Assembly (NCBI GenBank): GCA_016204595.1
Contig: JACQKJ010000018.1
Coordinates: 1 to 11,703 of the forward strand
Direction of reading: 5' to 3'
DNA length: 11,703 nucleotides
DNA from: Candidatus Komeilibacteria bacterium
GTDB taxonomy: Bacteria > Patescibacteriota > Patescibacteriia > UBA1558 > 2-01-FULL-52-15
Position 1 is the first letter of the stretch; each line of letters begins with the position of its first letter. The notes beneath the pieces were generated by a model that was not told where the DNA came from, searched no databases, and saw only the letters and a program-made list of their open reading frames with translations. Shown here in pieces: positions 4,591-11,703 of the stretch. The position numbers and the translations under genes are program-made.

Positions 4591-7077
4591 ATGTCTCCAA
4601 AAAAACACCTACCAGCGAAGCAACAGGAACCAGTGCAGCAGGCTGCCGCGATCACGGACCAGTCGATCGTCGAGGAAATGCAGACCTCGTACCTCGATTA
4701 CGCCATGAGCGTCATCGTGGCCCGCGCATTACCCGATGTTCGAGACGGGCTCAAGCCGGTGCACCGCAGAATCCTCTATGCCATGTGGCGGCTGGGTTTG
4801 CATCCGGGCGGGCGTTTTACCAAATCGGCAAAAGTCGTCGGTGAGGTGCTCGGTAAATACCACCCGCACGGCGACACGGCCGTATATGACAGTTTGGTGC
4901 GCATGGCCCAGGATTTTGCCATGCGCTATACGCTCATTAACGGTCAGGGAAATTTCGGGTCTATGGACGGCGACAACGCGGCGGCCATGCGCTATACCGA
5001 AGTGAAGCTCCGCGGCATCGCTGAAGAACTTTTGAAGGACATCGAGAAGCAAACGGTTAATTTCGTACCGAATTACGATAATTCGGAAAAGGAGCCTGAG
5101 GTATTGCCTGCGCTGCTGCCGAACTTGCTTTTGAACGGAGCAGTCGGCATTGCCGTAGGCATGGCAACCACCATCCCGCCGCATAATCTGAAGGAATTGA
5201 CCGATGCGTCGCTGCATCTCATCAAGAATCCTGATGCGACCGTCGAGGATCTGATGGAGTTCGTAAAAGGCCCTGATTTTCCGACCGGCGGCAGCATCTA
5301 TGACATACGGGAAATAAAATCAGCATACGCGACCGGCAAGGGCAGGATCGTCATGCGCGGCGAGGCTGATATTGTGGAAGCCAAATCGGGCCATTTTAAT
5401 ATCATCGTCACCTCCGTCCCGTACCAGGTGAACAAGGCAACACTGATCGAAAAGATAGCCGAGCTGGTGCGCGACAAAAAAATAGACGGCATCAAGGACC
5501 TGCGCGATGAATCGAATAAGGAAGGCGTGCGCGTCGTGATCGAGCTCAAAAAGGACGCGTACCCGAAAAAGATCCTGAACAACCTATATAAGCACACGCA
5601 GCTGCAGGAAAGTTTCCACGTCAATATGCTGGCCCTCATTGATGGATTGCAGCCGCGCGTACTGACGCTCAAGACCGCGCTGGAGGAATATATCAAATAC
5701 CGAACGGAAGTGGTGCGCCGACGGACGCAGTATGATCTTGACCGGGCAAAAGAGCGAGCGCACATTCTGGAGGGCTTGTGTATGGCTCTCGACAAGATCG
5801 ATGCGGTCATCAAGACGATCCGGGCTTCGAAAGATAAGGACGTTGCCAAGATCAATTTGATGCAGAAGTTCAAGCTCTCTGAGCGGCAAGCGATCGCGAT
5901 CCTTGAAATGCGCCTGCAGACGCTCGCGAATCTGGAGCGATTGAAGATCGAAGGAGAGCTGAAAGAAAAGAAAGCGCTCATCAAGGAATATGAAGCGATC
6001 CTCAAGAGCCCGGCAAAGGTGACGCAGGTCATAAGCAGTGAGATCCAGCAGCTGGGCGAGAAGTTCGGCGATGAACGGCGCACGAAGGTGATCAAATCAG
6101 CGGTCGGCGAAATGTCGGCCGAGGATCTGATACCGAACGAATCGGCTGTCGTCACGATCACGCACGACGGCTATATCAAACGGCTCTCGCCTGATACGTT
6201 CAAGGCGCAGAACCGCGGCGGTAAAGGGGTCATCGGGCTCACCACGAAGGAAGAAGATGAAGTTGAACATTTTTTCAGCACCAACACGCATAGTGATCTC
6301 ATGTTCTTCACCACCCGCGGCCGCGTGTTCCAGCTGAAGACCTATGAGATCCCGCAGGCGTCGCGGACGGCGAAAGGCCAGAACATCGTGAATTTCCTCC
6401 AGTTGGGGCCCGAAGAGAAAGTCTCGTCGGTTCTGCCGGGCGAGGATTTTTCAGCGTTCAAGTATTTCGTCATGGTGACCCGCAAAGGGCTTATCAAGAA
6501 AGTGGAGATCGATAAGTTCGCAAAAGTACGGAGGTCCGGGCTCATCGCTCTCAAACTCAAAGGAGACGACACGCTCGAATGGGTGCGGCTTTCAAGCGGC
6601 GATGACGATGTGATGCTTGTTTCGACGCAGGGGCAGGCAATACGGTTCAAGGAAAAACTGTTGCGGCCGATGGGCAGGAACGCGGCCGGCGTCAGAGGCA
6701 TGCGCCTGCGCAAGGGCGATGATATCGTGGGCATGGACTTGGTTATCGGGGGCAAGGCCGCCGCGACCGAGCAGCTCTTGACCGTGATGGCGAACGGGTT
6801 TGGCAAGCGGACAAAACTAACCGAATACAAGACCCAGGGACGCGGCGGCTCCGGCGTGAAAACGGCGCAGATTACCTCCAAGACCGGTCCGATCAGCGCG
6901 GCCATGATCATCGACGGCAAACGGGAAAAAGAGGATCTCGTTATAATTTCACGCATGGGACAGGTCATCCGCCTGCCGCTGGGCACCGTCAGTTCTCTGG
7001 GGCGAGCAACCCAGGGCGTGCGGCTGATGCGATTCAGCGAAGCAAAAGACCAGGTATCGAATGTCATTCTCATCTAA
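4591..7077 (+). CDS. gyrA: DNA gyrase subunit A
   Basis: GyrA is the DNA cleavage and wrapping subunit of the A2B2 gyrase that introduces negative supercoils. The 828 residues include an N-terminal winged-helix/tower cleavage domain (about 25-510) and a six-bladed C-terminal wrapping domain (about 515-828). The catalytic Tyr135 lies in AAMRYTEVKL, preceded by Arg134. The quinolone region reads HPHGDTAVYD (91-100), with Thr96 at the E. coli Ser83 position and Asp100 at Asp87. The GyrA box is QNRGGKG (540-546) instead of QRRGGKG; it still identifies gyrase rather than topoisomerase IV. No acidic C-terminal tail is present. The start follows the previous stop by 2 nt and has no Shine-Dalgarno, so initiation probably depends on coupling. 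gyrB is not in the window. Confidence 0.97.
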   Translation: MSPKKHLPAKQQEPVQQAAAITDQSIVEEMQTSYLDYAMSVIVARALPDVRDGLKPVHRRILYAMWRLGLHPGGRFTKSAKVVGEVLGKYHPHGDTAVYDSLVRMAQDFAMRYTLINGQGNFGSMDGDNAAAMRYTEVKLRGIAEELLKDIEKQTVNFVPNYDNSEKEPEVLPALLPNLLLNGAVGIAVGMATTIPPHNLKELTDASLHLIKNPDATVEDLMEFVKGPDFPTGGSIYDIREIKSAYATGKGRIVMRGEADIVEAKSGHFNIIVTSVPYQVNKATLIEKIAELVRDKKIDGIKDLRDESNKEGVRVVIELKKDAYPKKILNNLYKHTQLQESFHVNMLALIDGLQPRVLTLKTALEEYIKYRTEVVRRRTQYDLDRAKERAHILEGLCMALDKIDAVIKTIRASKDKDVAKINLMQKFKLSERQAIAILEMRLQTLANLERLKIEGELKEKKALIKEYEAILKSPAKVTQVISSEIQQLGEKFGDERRTKVIKSAVGEMSAEDLIPNESAVVTITHDGYIKRLSPDTFKAQNRGGKGVIGLTTKEEDEVEHFFSTNTHSDLMFFTTRGRVFQLKTYEIPQASRTAKGQNIVNFLQLGPEEKVSSVLPGEDFSAFKYFVMVTRKGLIKKVEIDKFAKVRRSGLIALKLKGDDTLEWVRLSSGDDDVMLVSTQGQAIRFKEKLLRPMGRNAAGVRGMRLRKGDDIVGMDLVIGGKAAATEQLLTVMANGFGKRTKLTEYKTQGRGGSGVKTAQITSKTGPISAAMIIDGKREKEDLVIISRMGQVIRLPLGTVSSLGRATQGVRLMRFSEAKDQVSNVILI

Positions 7078-7384
7078 CAGCATGGAGTATAAGGAACGCA
7101 GGGACAGCGGAGAGGATCATGTTATCACCAAAGCCGATGAAAACGCGCTTTTCAGGCTGCAGCTCGCATTGAGTTCAGTCGACAAACGAATTGACGCTGG
7201 AGAAGATACCGCAGAATTAAAAGACGCGCGAGATATGCTGCAGAGCCAAGTCGAATTGCTGGAACACATTTTGGTCGAGGAGGATGAGAGCGAACGAGCG
7301 GAACTGGAACAAGAATTCCGCGATCTGGTGAAGTCGACCGAGGACATCCGCCGCAGATGGCGTAGTTCAGAGGAGATACAGTAA
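7061..7384 (+). CDS. small acidic helical protein, unknown function
   Basis: The 107 residues are strongly charged and predicted helical. Heptad-like leucines run through LFRLQLALSSVDKRI and MLQSQVELLEHIL, and the acidic segment VEEDESERAELEQEF suggests a coiled coil or helical hairpin. There is no signal peptide, membrane segment or known motif. The ATG at 7061 overlaps the end of gyrA by 17 nt and has AGG 6 nt upstream. ATG 7082, 4 nt after the gyrA stop, is an equally reasonable start that gives a 100-aa protein. It is the last gene of the MBL-gyrA operon; a new promoter follows at 7403. Function unknown. Confidence 0.65.
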   Translation: MSFSSNSMEYKERRDSGEDHVITKADENALFRLQLALSSVDKRIDAGEDTAELKDARDMLQSQVELLEHILVEEDESERAELEQEFRDLVKSTEDIRRRWRSSEEIQ

Positions 7385-7400
7385 GGATCGTCATTTTCAT

Positions 7401-7415
7401 GGTATACTCATAGTA
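7401..7415 (+). promoter_or_regulatory. extended -10 promoter giving a leaderless transcript
   Basis: TATACT (7403-7408), 5/6 to consensus, is preceded by TGG, an extended -10 (TGn). No -35-like hexamer lies at the expected place (7380-7385). The first base of the ATG at 7415 is 7 nt after the -10, exactly where transcription should begin, so the mRNA would start at or next to the initiation codon. Confidence 0.55.
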
Positions 7416-7813
7416 TGAAATTTCGAGCTGATACCCTTTTGGCCTCGTTCGTTGTCGCGCTGTTTGCTTCATTTTTGACCGCACTGGCCGTACTTCTGGT
7501 CAAAGGATTGACCGTATCGGTCTTCCGCAGCACATTGCTTGTCGATCTTATTTTCAATATCTACATTTTGTTCTTTTTTGCGGGCTTTGTTTTTTTCAAA
7601 GGAAGCTCGACTGCCGCGTGGCTCCTGTATCGGCATGATGTCGGGTGGGGCTACAAGGTACGGTTGCGTCAGATACTGCCCATCTTCGCTTTGTCATTCG
7701 TCATGGCCATTTCGGTCTACGCGGCCATCTACTCGTATCTCACCTCTGAGTACCGATTCCTCGCGCTCGTGCACGGCCCGAAGGAAGTCGTTGAGAAAGT
7801 CAGACAGCTCTGA
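7415..7813 (+). CDS. three-helix integral membrane protein, unknown function
   Basis: The 132-aa protein has three hydrophobic spans (about 8-29, 41-62 and 87-109) joined by short loops. The loop at 72-86 is basic (RHDVGWGYKVRLR), placing it in the cytoplasm and the N-terminus outside by the positive-inside rule. The C-terminal tail (110-132) ends with charged KEVVEKVRQL. No catalytic motif is visible and I do not recognise a family. There is no Shine-Dalgarno; the promoter at 7403-7408 would make the mRNA leaderless. It is separate from the gyrA operon by promoter, though only 30 nt from its last gene, and lies upstream of the PAP2 gene. Confidence 0.7.
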   Translation: MKFRADTLLASFVVALFASFLTALAVLLVKGLTVSVFRSTLLVDLIFNIYILFFFAGFVFFKGSSTAAWLLYRHDVGWGYKVRLRQILPIFALSFVMAISVYAAIYSYLTSEYRFLALVHGPKEVVEKVRQL

Positions 7814-7838
7814 GCGCACCTACATGTATCTGCTGTTA

Positions 7839-7866
7839 TTGTACGTTGTGGAAATACATTTTTAAT
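7839..7866 (+). promoter_or_regulatory. possible promoter upstream of the PAP2 gene
   Basis: TTGTAC (7839-7844), a 16-nt spacer, then TTTAAT (7861-7866, 5/6 to TATAAT). The start would be near 7873, just past the ATG at 7865, leaving the TTG at 7941 as the first usable start. Weak -35; offered as a candidate only. Confidence 0.3.
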
Positions 7867-7940
7867 GCATCCGTACGAAACGCCTGTTTTTCATTATTCG
7901 ATGGCTGCTCCTCGGACTTATCGTCTACGGCTTTATTGAG

Positions 7941-9569
7941 TTGTATCGATATTTCAGCTACTGGGGGGTCGGTGTCGGCGTTTTGATACTGCTGGTCGCC
8001 TCTCTTGTTCTTATCATCAGTTTTGTCACCTCATACCTCTTGTCGCATCGTACGCAAGTTCTTACGGGGCTGCGCCGTGTACTGTGGTGGCTCATAGGTA
8101 CACGCCTATGGAGAGCGGTTGACGGCAGGGCCCGAAAGCGCTTCCCGCGAGTATATCGGATGCTTCGGAAAACGATCGATCTTACCACAGCTCCCGGCAT
8201 TAGTCTTGCGGTGGGTATTAGCCTCAGCATCGTGTTTTTGCTTCTCTTTCTCGGCACGGCATTCGACGTCGTATTCGGGATCGACGTTGCCCGCGCTGAC
8301 GTTCGTTTTATGTATCTTATCCGGACCATGATTTCCGATACTGCGACCGTATGGTTCGTTTTTGTAACGCGGCTCGCGAACGCGGCAACGATACTCACTC
8401 TTTTCGCTCTCATCGCATTATATCTGCTGCTGCTTCGCCAGTACCGCTGGATCGCCTACCTTGCGCTCGCGACGAGCAGCGGGTATGTGTTGTTTACGTC
8501 TATGAAGTGGCTTTTTTTGCGTCCTCGCCCTTCCGACCTGAACCTTATCGCGCTTCCTTTTGATCCAAGTTTTCCGAGCGGACACGCTCTCCTGAGCGTT
8601 TGTTTTTACGGATTTTTAGCATTCCTTATTATCAGGAAACTCAGGTCCATACCGCTCAAAACGCTTGTTGCAGCGGTCACGTCACTGCTGATCATCGTGA
8701 TCGGCTTGAGCCGCGTGTATCTGGGCGTGCATTATCCGAGCGATGTATTCGGCGGATGGTATTTGGGTCTGGGAGCGCTGTCACTCGTCATTACTTTTTT
8801 TGAGGTTGAGCGTGTTTTTCATTTTCCCGGTCTTACCGCAGTGAAAGATTTAAAATACTCAAAAAAATTTCAAACATATTATCTGACGCTCTTGGTCGTG
8901 AGTATCGTCGTTTTTTTGCTGTGGTCACGTCCGCTCATGAACGAATATACGCAGTCGCGGCAGGTACAGACTGTCTCCGCGATCGTCGATTTTATTCCGC
9001 AGGCGCATACGCACAGCGAGAATCTTGTGGGTCGTCCCATGTCGCCTATCAGTTTCATCGTCATTGCCGACCGCGGCCGGCTTATTTCCGCGTTCCAGGC
9101 GGCGGGCTGGCATCTGGCAGACCTGCCGAACGTCAGGAATTTTTTCAAGCTCTATTCGAACATCGCGAAAGACACACAATACCCGGCGGGACCGCTGACC
9201 CCGGCGTTTTACAATAGCCGGACCAATGACATGGGATTTGAGAAGGAAACCGTTGAAGCAACCTCGCGCCAGCGGCACCACACGCGGTTTTGGGACAGCG
9301 GATTCCGTTTGCAGGGTGTCACGATCTGGGTCGCGACGGCGAGTTTTGATGAGGGGATCGGCATCGGGCCGGAGATCAAATTCCCGACGCACAAGATCGA
9401 CCCGCATATCGATATCGAGCGTGAATTTATTTTCAGCGATCTTCAGGCCACCGGCCTGATCAGTGAATCGCATAAGGTGCCGATTGTTCCTCCCGAACAA
9501 GGGACCAACGCGGCAGGAGACCCGTTTACCACTGACGGGTGGGCCTATAGCATTACCCTTGTCCCGTAA
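7941..9569 (+). CDS. PAP2-family membrane phosphatase fused to an LssY C-terminal domain
   Basis: PAP2 enzymes remove phosphate from membrane lipid phosphates such as phosphatidate or undecaprenyl pyrophosphate, working at the outer face of the membrane. All three motifs are intact: K-x6-RP as KWLFLRPRP (189-197), PSGH (212-215) and SR-x5-H as SRVYLGVH (257-264), embedded in a core of about six helices (roughly 85-290). A further helix (about 313-328) leads to a soluble C-terminal domain (about 365-510). Its segments AFQAAGWHLAD, RHHTRFW and HKIDPHIDIEREF fit the LssY_C family (PF14067) from memory. The start is unresolved. TTG 7941 is the first standard codon, but the frame is open back to 7866, and that part encodes KRLFFIIRWLLLGLIVYGF, a convincing first helix. 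See the findings for a possible one-base error. The substrate is unknown. Confidence 0.9.
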   Translation: MYRYFSYWGVGVGVLILLVASLVLIISFVTSYLLSHRTQVLTGLRRVLWWLIGTRLWRAVDGRARKRFPRVYRMLRKTIDLTTAPGISLAVGISLSIVFLLLFLGTAFDVVFGIDVARADVRFMYLIRTMISDTATVWFVFVTRLANAATILTLFALIALYLLLLRQYRWIAYLALATSSGYVLFTSMKWLFLRPRPSDLNLIALPFDPSFPSGHALLSVCFYGFLAFLIIRKLRSIPLKTLVAAVTSLLIIVIGLSRVYLGVHYPSDVFGGWYLGLGALSLVITFFEVERVFHFPGLTAVKDLKYSKKFQTYYLTLLVVSIVVFLLWSRPLMNEYTQSRQVQTVSAIVDFIPQAHTHSENLVGRPMSPISFIVIADRGRLISAFQAAGWHLADLPNVRNFFKLYSNIAKDTQYPAGPLTPAFYNSRTNDMGFEKETVEATSRQRHHTRFWDSGFRLQGVTIWVATASFDEGIGIGPEIKFPTHKIDPHIDIEREFIFSDLQATGLISESHKVPIVPPEQGTNAAGDPFTTDGWAYSITLVP

Positions 9570-9612
9570 TACGATTGACTGGGGTACAGGGGCATGTTAG
9601 TGTTGACTCAGC

Positions 9613-10620
9613 ATGATGACCGTTGAACATATCTATAAACTGGCGATCAAACTCGGCGTCCAGAATGACATCAGGGGCCGTGCTGCTGTGGAACGAACGC
9701 TTGCAAAAGCGCGGAAGCACCATGAGGAGCTGCCAGCGAAGAAAAAAAAGCATTTTGACGCTGACCGGCTGTTCAATCCGTATATGGATACGAGATTTTT
9801 TGGCGACCGGAACAAGCGGGTGCGCCGCGTGATCGTTGGTATCGATATGGACTCGTCCGAGGTCATGCTTACGCACGAGCTGAATCGGATGTTCCCGAAA
9901 AAACCGATCGATCTTATCATGTCACATCACCCCTTAGGCAAAGCGCTGACGCAAGGTTTGTCGGATGTCATGCGGCTGCAGGTAGAGCTGCTGCATCTTT
10001 TCGGCATCCCGCTCAATATCGCCGAGAGCTTGACCAAGAAGAGGCTCGACGAAGTGAGTAAGAACACGCAAGCCGGTAATTATTTCGGAACGATAGATGC
10101 TGCGGCACTGCTGGGCTACCCGGTCATGTGCGTGCACACGCCGGCCGACAACATGGTTGCGCGTTTTATCTTTGATTTGATTAAAAAAAAGGGTAAGCGG
10201 CTGACAACGGTCGGTGATATCATGGATATGTTTATGGAGATCCCCGAATATCAGATAGCCATGGAACGCGGGAACGGACCCTATATCCTCATCGGAGATC
10301 CGGAGAATTACACAGGTAAGATTGCGGTGACGGAAATCACCGGCGGCACCGAAGGATCAAAAGATATGTATGAAAAACTTGCGCATTTCGGGATCGGTAC
10401 GGTCATCGGCATGCATCTGTCGCCGAAAAACGAAGAGGAAGCCCGCAAACATCATATCAACGTCTTTATCGCCGGGCACATGTCATCCGATTCTCTGGGC
10501 ATGAACCTTTTTCTGGATGAGCTGGAAAAACGCGGCATCGATATCGTACCGACGTCGGGCTTTACCCGAGTGAGCCGCTTTAGGAAGCCTAAGACAAAGT
10601 CAAGCAAGCGGCGCAGTTAA
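9613..10620 (+). CDS. NIF3-family (NGG1p-interacting factor 3-like) metal-binding protein
   Basis: NIF3-like proteins form hexameric rings with a two-metal centre; their true reaction is unsettled, with GTP cyclohydrolase-like and phosphoesterase roles proposed. The 335 residues match the long bacterial and archaeal subtype I remember, with an N-terminal helical extension (1-65). The metal-site candidates are His105-His106 in MSHHPLG, His175 in CVHTPADN (172-180) and His289/Asp293 in GHMSSDSLGMN (288-298), all conserved. TGGTEGSKDMYEKL (243-256) is another family block. The last 15 residues are highly basic (Lys, Arg, Ser). ATG 9613 and ATG 9616 are adjacent starts; neither has a Shine-Dalgarno. 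It stands alone, 43 nt after the PAP2 gene, with no clear terminator between them. Confidence 0.88.
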   Translation: MMTVEHIYKLAIKLGVQNDIRGRAAVERTLAKARKHHEELPAKKKKHFDADRLFNPYMDTRFFGDRNKRVRRVIVGIDMDSSEVMLTHELNRMFPKKPIDLIMSHHPLGKALTQGLSDVMRLQVELLHLFGIPLNIAESLTKKRLDEVSKNTQAGNYFGTIDAAALLGYPVMCVHTPADNMVARFIFDLIKKKGKRLTTVGDIMDMFMEIPEYQIAMERGNGPYILIGDPENYTGKIAVTEITGGTEGSKDMYEKLAHFGIGTVIGMHLSPKNEEEARKHHINVFIAGHMSSDSLGMNLFLDELEKRGIDIVPTSGFTRVSRFRKPKTKSSKRRS

Positions 10621-10861
10621 ACGTCGAAGTTCTAAAATCTAAACCACTAAACAAATTCCAAATTACAAACTCCAAAAACCAAACTCGCCCACAGGGCGAT
10701 CACCCAGTGGGTGAAAATTACAAACTCCAAATTTCAAAACAATACCTTTCGCTGTAGTTTGTTATTTGTAAATTGAAGATTGGTATTTATTTGGAATTTG
10801 GGATTTGGTGTTTGTAGTTTGTTTAAATGTTTAGAATTTAGTGCTTAGAGTTTAAATCGCT
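10621..10861 (+). repeat. imperfect foldback repeat, A/C-rich left half and T/G-rich right half
   Basis: The left part repeats variants of CAAACTCCAAA and CAAATTCCAAA, almost free of G and T blocks. The right part carries the reverse-complement style (TTTGGAATTTGGGA, GTAGTTTGTTT), so the whole can fold into one long imperfect hairpin. Two perfect 6-bp hairpins are embedded side by side in the left half: TCGCCC/GGGCGA (10685-10699) and TCACCC/GGGTGA (10700-10714). There is no coding frame. It fills the gap between the NIF3 gene and ruvB completely and ends next to the ruvB start. It resembles low-complexity foldback repeats seen between genes in several candidate phyla; origin unknown. Confidence 0.65.
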
Positions 10862-11703
10862 ATGGCAGACACTACACAGAATGTGCAGCTTGACGATAAA
10901 GAACTTCTTAACGCTCGCGAACTGAAGGAGGATAAAACATGGGACCTGACCTTGCGGCCCCGCAGTTTTACCGATTACGTCGGACAGGAGCAGGTGAAGG
11001 AAAATTTGCAGATCTTTCTGACCGCGGCGAAACAACGCAAGGAGCCGATCGAGCACGTGCTCATCTACGGGCCGCCGGGCCTGGGCAAGACCACGCTCGC
11101 GCATATCATCGCGCGCGACATGAACACGAATATCCGCGTGACGTCAGGCACTGCCATTACCAAGAGCGGAGATTTAGCCGCGCTGCTGACAAACCTGCAG
11201 GAGGGCGACATCCTTTTTATAGACGAGATACACCGCCTCCCGAAAGTCATCGAGGAGGTTTTGTATCCTGCGATGGAGGACTTTGTGCTGGATATCATTC
11301 TGGGCAAGGGGCCTTCGGCGCAGGTCGTCAGGCTTAATATGCCGCGCTTTACCATTATCGGAGCGACGACGCGGTACAATTTACTATCTGCTCCGTTACG
11401 CGACCGGTTCGGCGTTACGTACCGCTTGGATTTTTACCGTAAAGAGGATATTTCAAAGATCGTGCAGCGATCCGCAAAGTTACTTTCTCTTGATCTTGAC
11501 GCTGATGCCGCCGCCGAAATTTCAAAACGAAGCCGCGCTACTCCTCGTGTCGCGAATCGCATCTTGAAGCGGGTCCGCGATTTTTCCCAGGTCAAAGGGG
11601 ACGGCGGCAGGATCACCATCGGACAGGTGCAGCGGGCACTTGAGATGCTTGCTGTCGATCAGATGGGCTTGGAAGAACTGGATCGGCGGCTGCTGCGCGC
11701 GAT
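10862..11703 (+). CDS. ruvB: Holliday junction branch-migration ATPase RuvB (3' end beyond window)
   Basis: RuvB is the hexameric AAA+ motor that, with RuvA, drives branch migration of Holliday junctions before RuvC cleavage. The 280 visible residues contain the RuvB signature LRPRSFTDYVGQ (31-42), Walker A GPPGLGKTT (70-78), Walker B ILFIDEIHR (117-125), sensor GATTR (167-171), the arginine finger in LRDRFG (179-184), and the small AAA domain with TPRVANRILKRVRDF (227-241). The C-terminal winged-helix DNA-binding domain is only begun at the window edge. The ATG at 10862 gives the normal 25-30 residue lead before the first motif; it has no Shine-Dalgarno and abuts the foldback repeat. No ruvA or ruvC neighbour is visible on the left side. 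Confidence 0.97.
   Translation, partial: MADTTQNVQLDDKELLNARELKEDKTWDLTLRPRSFTDYVGQEQVKENLQIFLTAAKQRKEPIEHVLIYGPPGLGKTTLAHIIARDMNTNIRVTSGTAITKSGDLAALLTNLQEGDILFIDEIHRLPKVIEEVLYPAMEDFVLDIILGKGPSAQVVRLNMPRFTIIGATTRYNLLSAPLRDRFGVTYRLDFYRKEDISKIVQRSAKLLSLDLDADAAAEISKRSRATPRVANRILKRVRDFSQVKGDGGRITIGQVQRALEMLAVDQMGLEELDRRLLRA

Noticed and set aside
5298..6161. 287-aa minus-strand frame inside gyrA
   Set aside because: Serine/arginine-rich antisense shadow of an unmistakable gyrA.
7824..7864. 13-codon frame (MYLLLLYVVEIHF) ending in TAATG overlap with ATG 7865
   Set aside because: Too short, no ribosome site, and the following ATG frame ends after 24 codons; treated as chance.
10925..11337. Very good Shine-Dalgarno (AAGGAGG, 7 nt spacing) before an ATG at 10939 opening a 132-aa frame
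   Set aside because: The frame lies entirely inside ruvB in another register, and its protein is an arginine-rich shadow. The AAGGAGG encodes Lys-Glu-Asp of the real RuvB N-terminus.

Overview
The window reads as chromosome of a Patescibacteria (CPR) bacterium, probably Parcubacteria-like. The evidence is indirect: a four-domain S1 protein next to ftsH, compact operons with overlapping genes, little use of Shine-Dalgarno sequences, a PAP2-LssY_C fusion, and two protein types that I remember as typical of CPR genomes (a diversified 'LCPAEVGP' protein and its reverse transcriptase). Base composition of the genes is roughly balanced, TGA is a stop, and no tRNA, rRNA, CRISPR array or IS transposase was seen.

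Layout. Positions 1-2110 are on the minus strand: rpsA followed 5 nt later by ftsH (cut by the window edge), driven by a good sigma70-type promoter at 2212-2240. From about 2268 everything reads on the plus strand. The accessory part is 2268-3749. It holds a promoter, a strongly folded leader, and a 214-aa protein whose C-terminal end looks like the variable region of a diversity-generating retroelement (DGR). A perfect 14-bp stem-loop overlaps that gene's stop codon and more hairpins follow. An open frame at 3204-3395 encodes what looks like only the C-terminal tail of a DGR-type reverse transcriptase. No template repeat is visible. I read this as a DGR cassette that has lost its template and RT core while the target gene stayed intact.

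Next is a promoter at 3474-3502 and a candidate structured RNA or leader (about 3509-3711, closed by 23-nt arms). It precedes a tight operon: a metallo-beta-lactamase-fold protein lacking most metal ligands, an 81-aa single-pass membrane protein, gyrA, and a small acidic helical protein. A three-helix membrane protein with a leaderless-type promoter follows, then a PAP2 phosphatase fused to an LssY C-terminal domain, then a NIF3-family protein. A roughly 240-bp A/C-rich to T/G-rich foldback repeat separates this from ruvB, which runs off the right edge.

The housekeeping genes cover translation (S1), membrane proteolysis (FtsH), DNA topology (GyrA) and branch migration (RuvB). The points of novelty are the eroded DGR, the structured RNAs around it, the dead-looking MBL protein in the gyrA operon, and the foldback element. 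All family assignments come from motif reading and memory of families; no database search was run.
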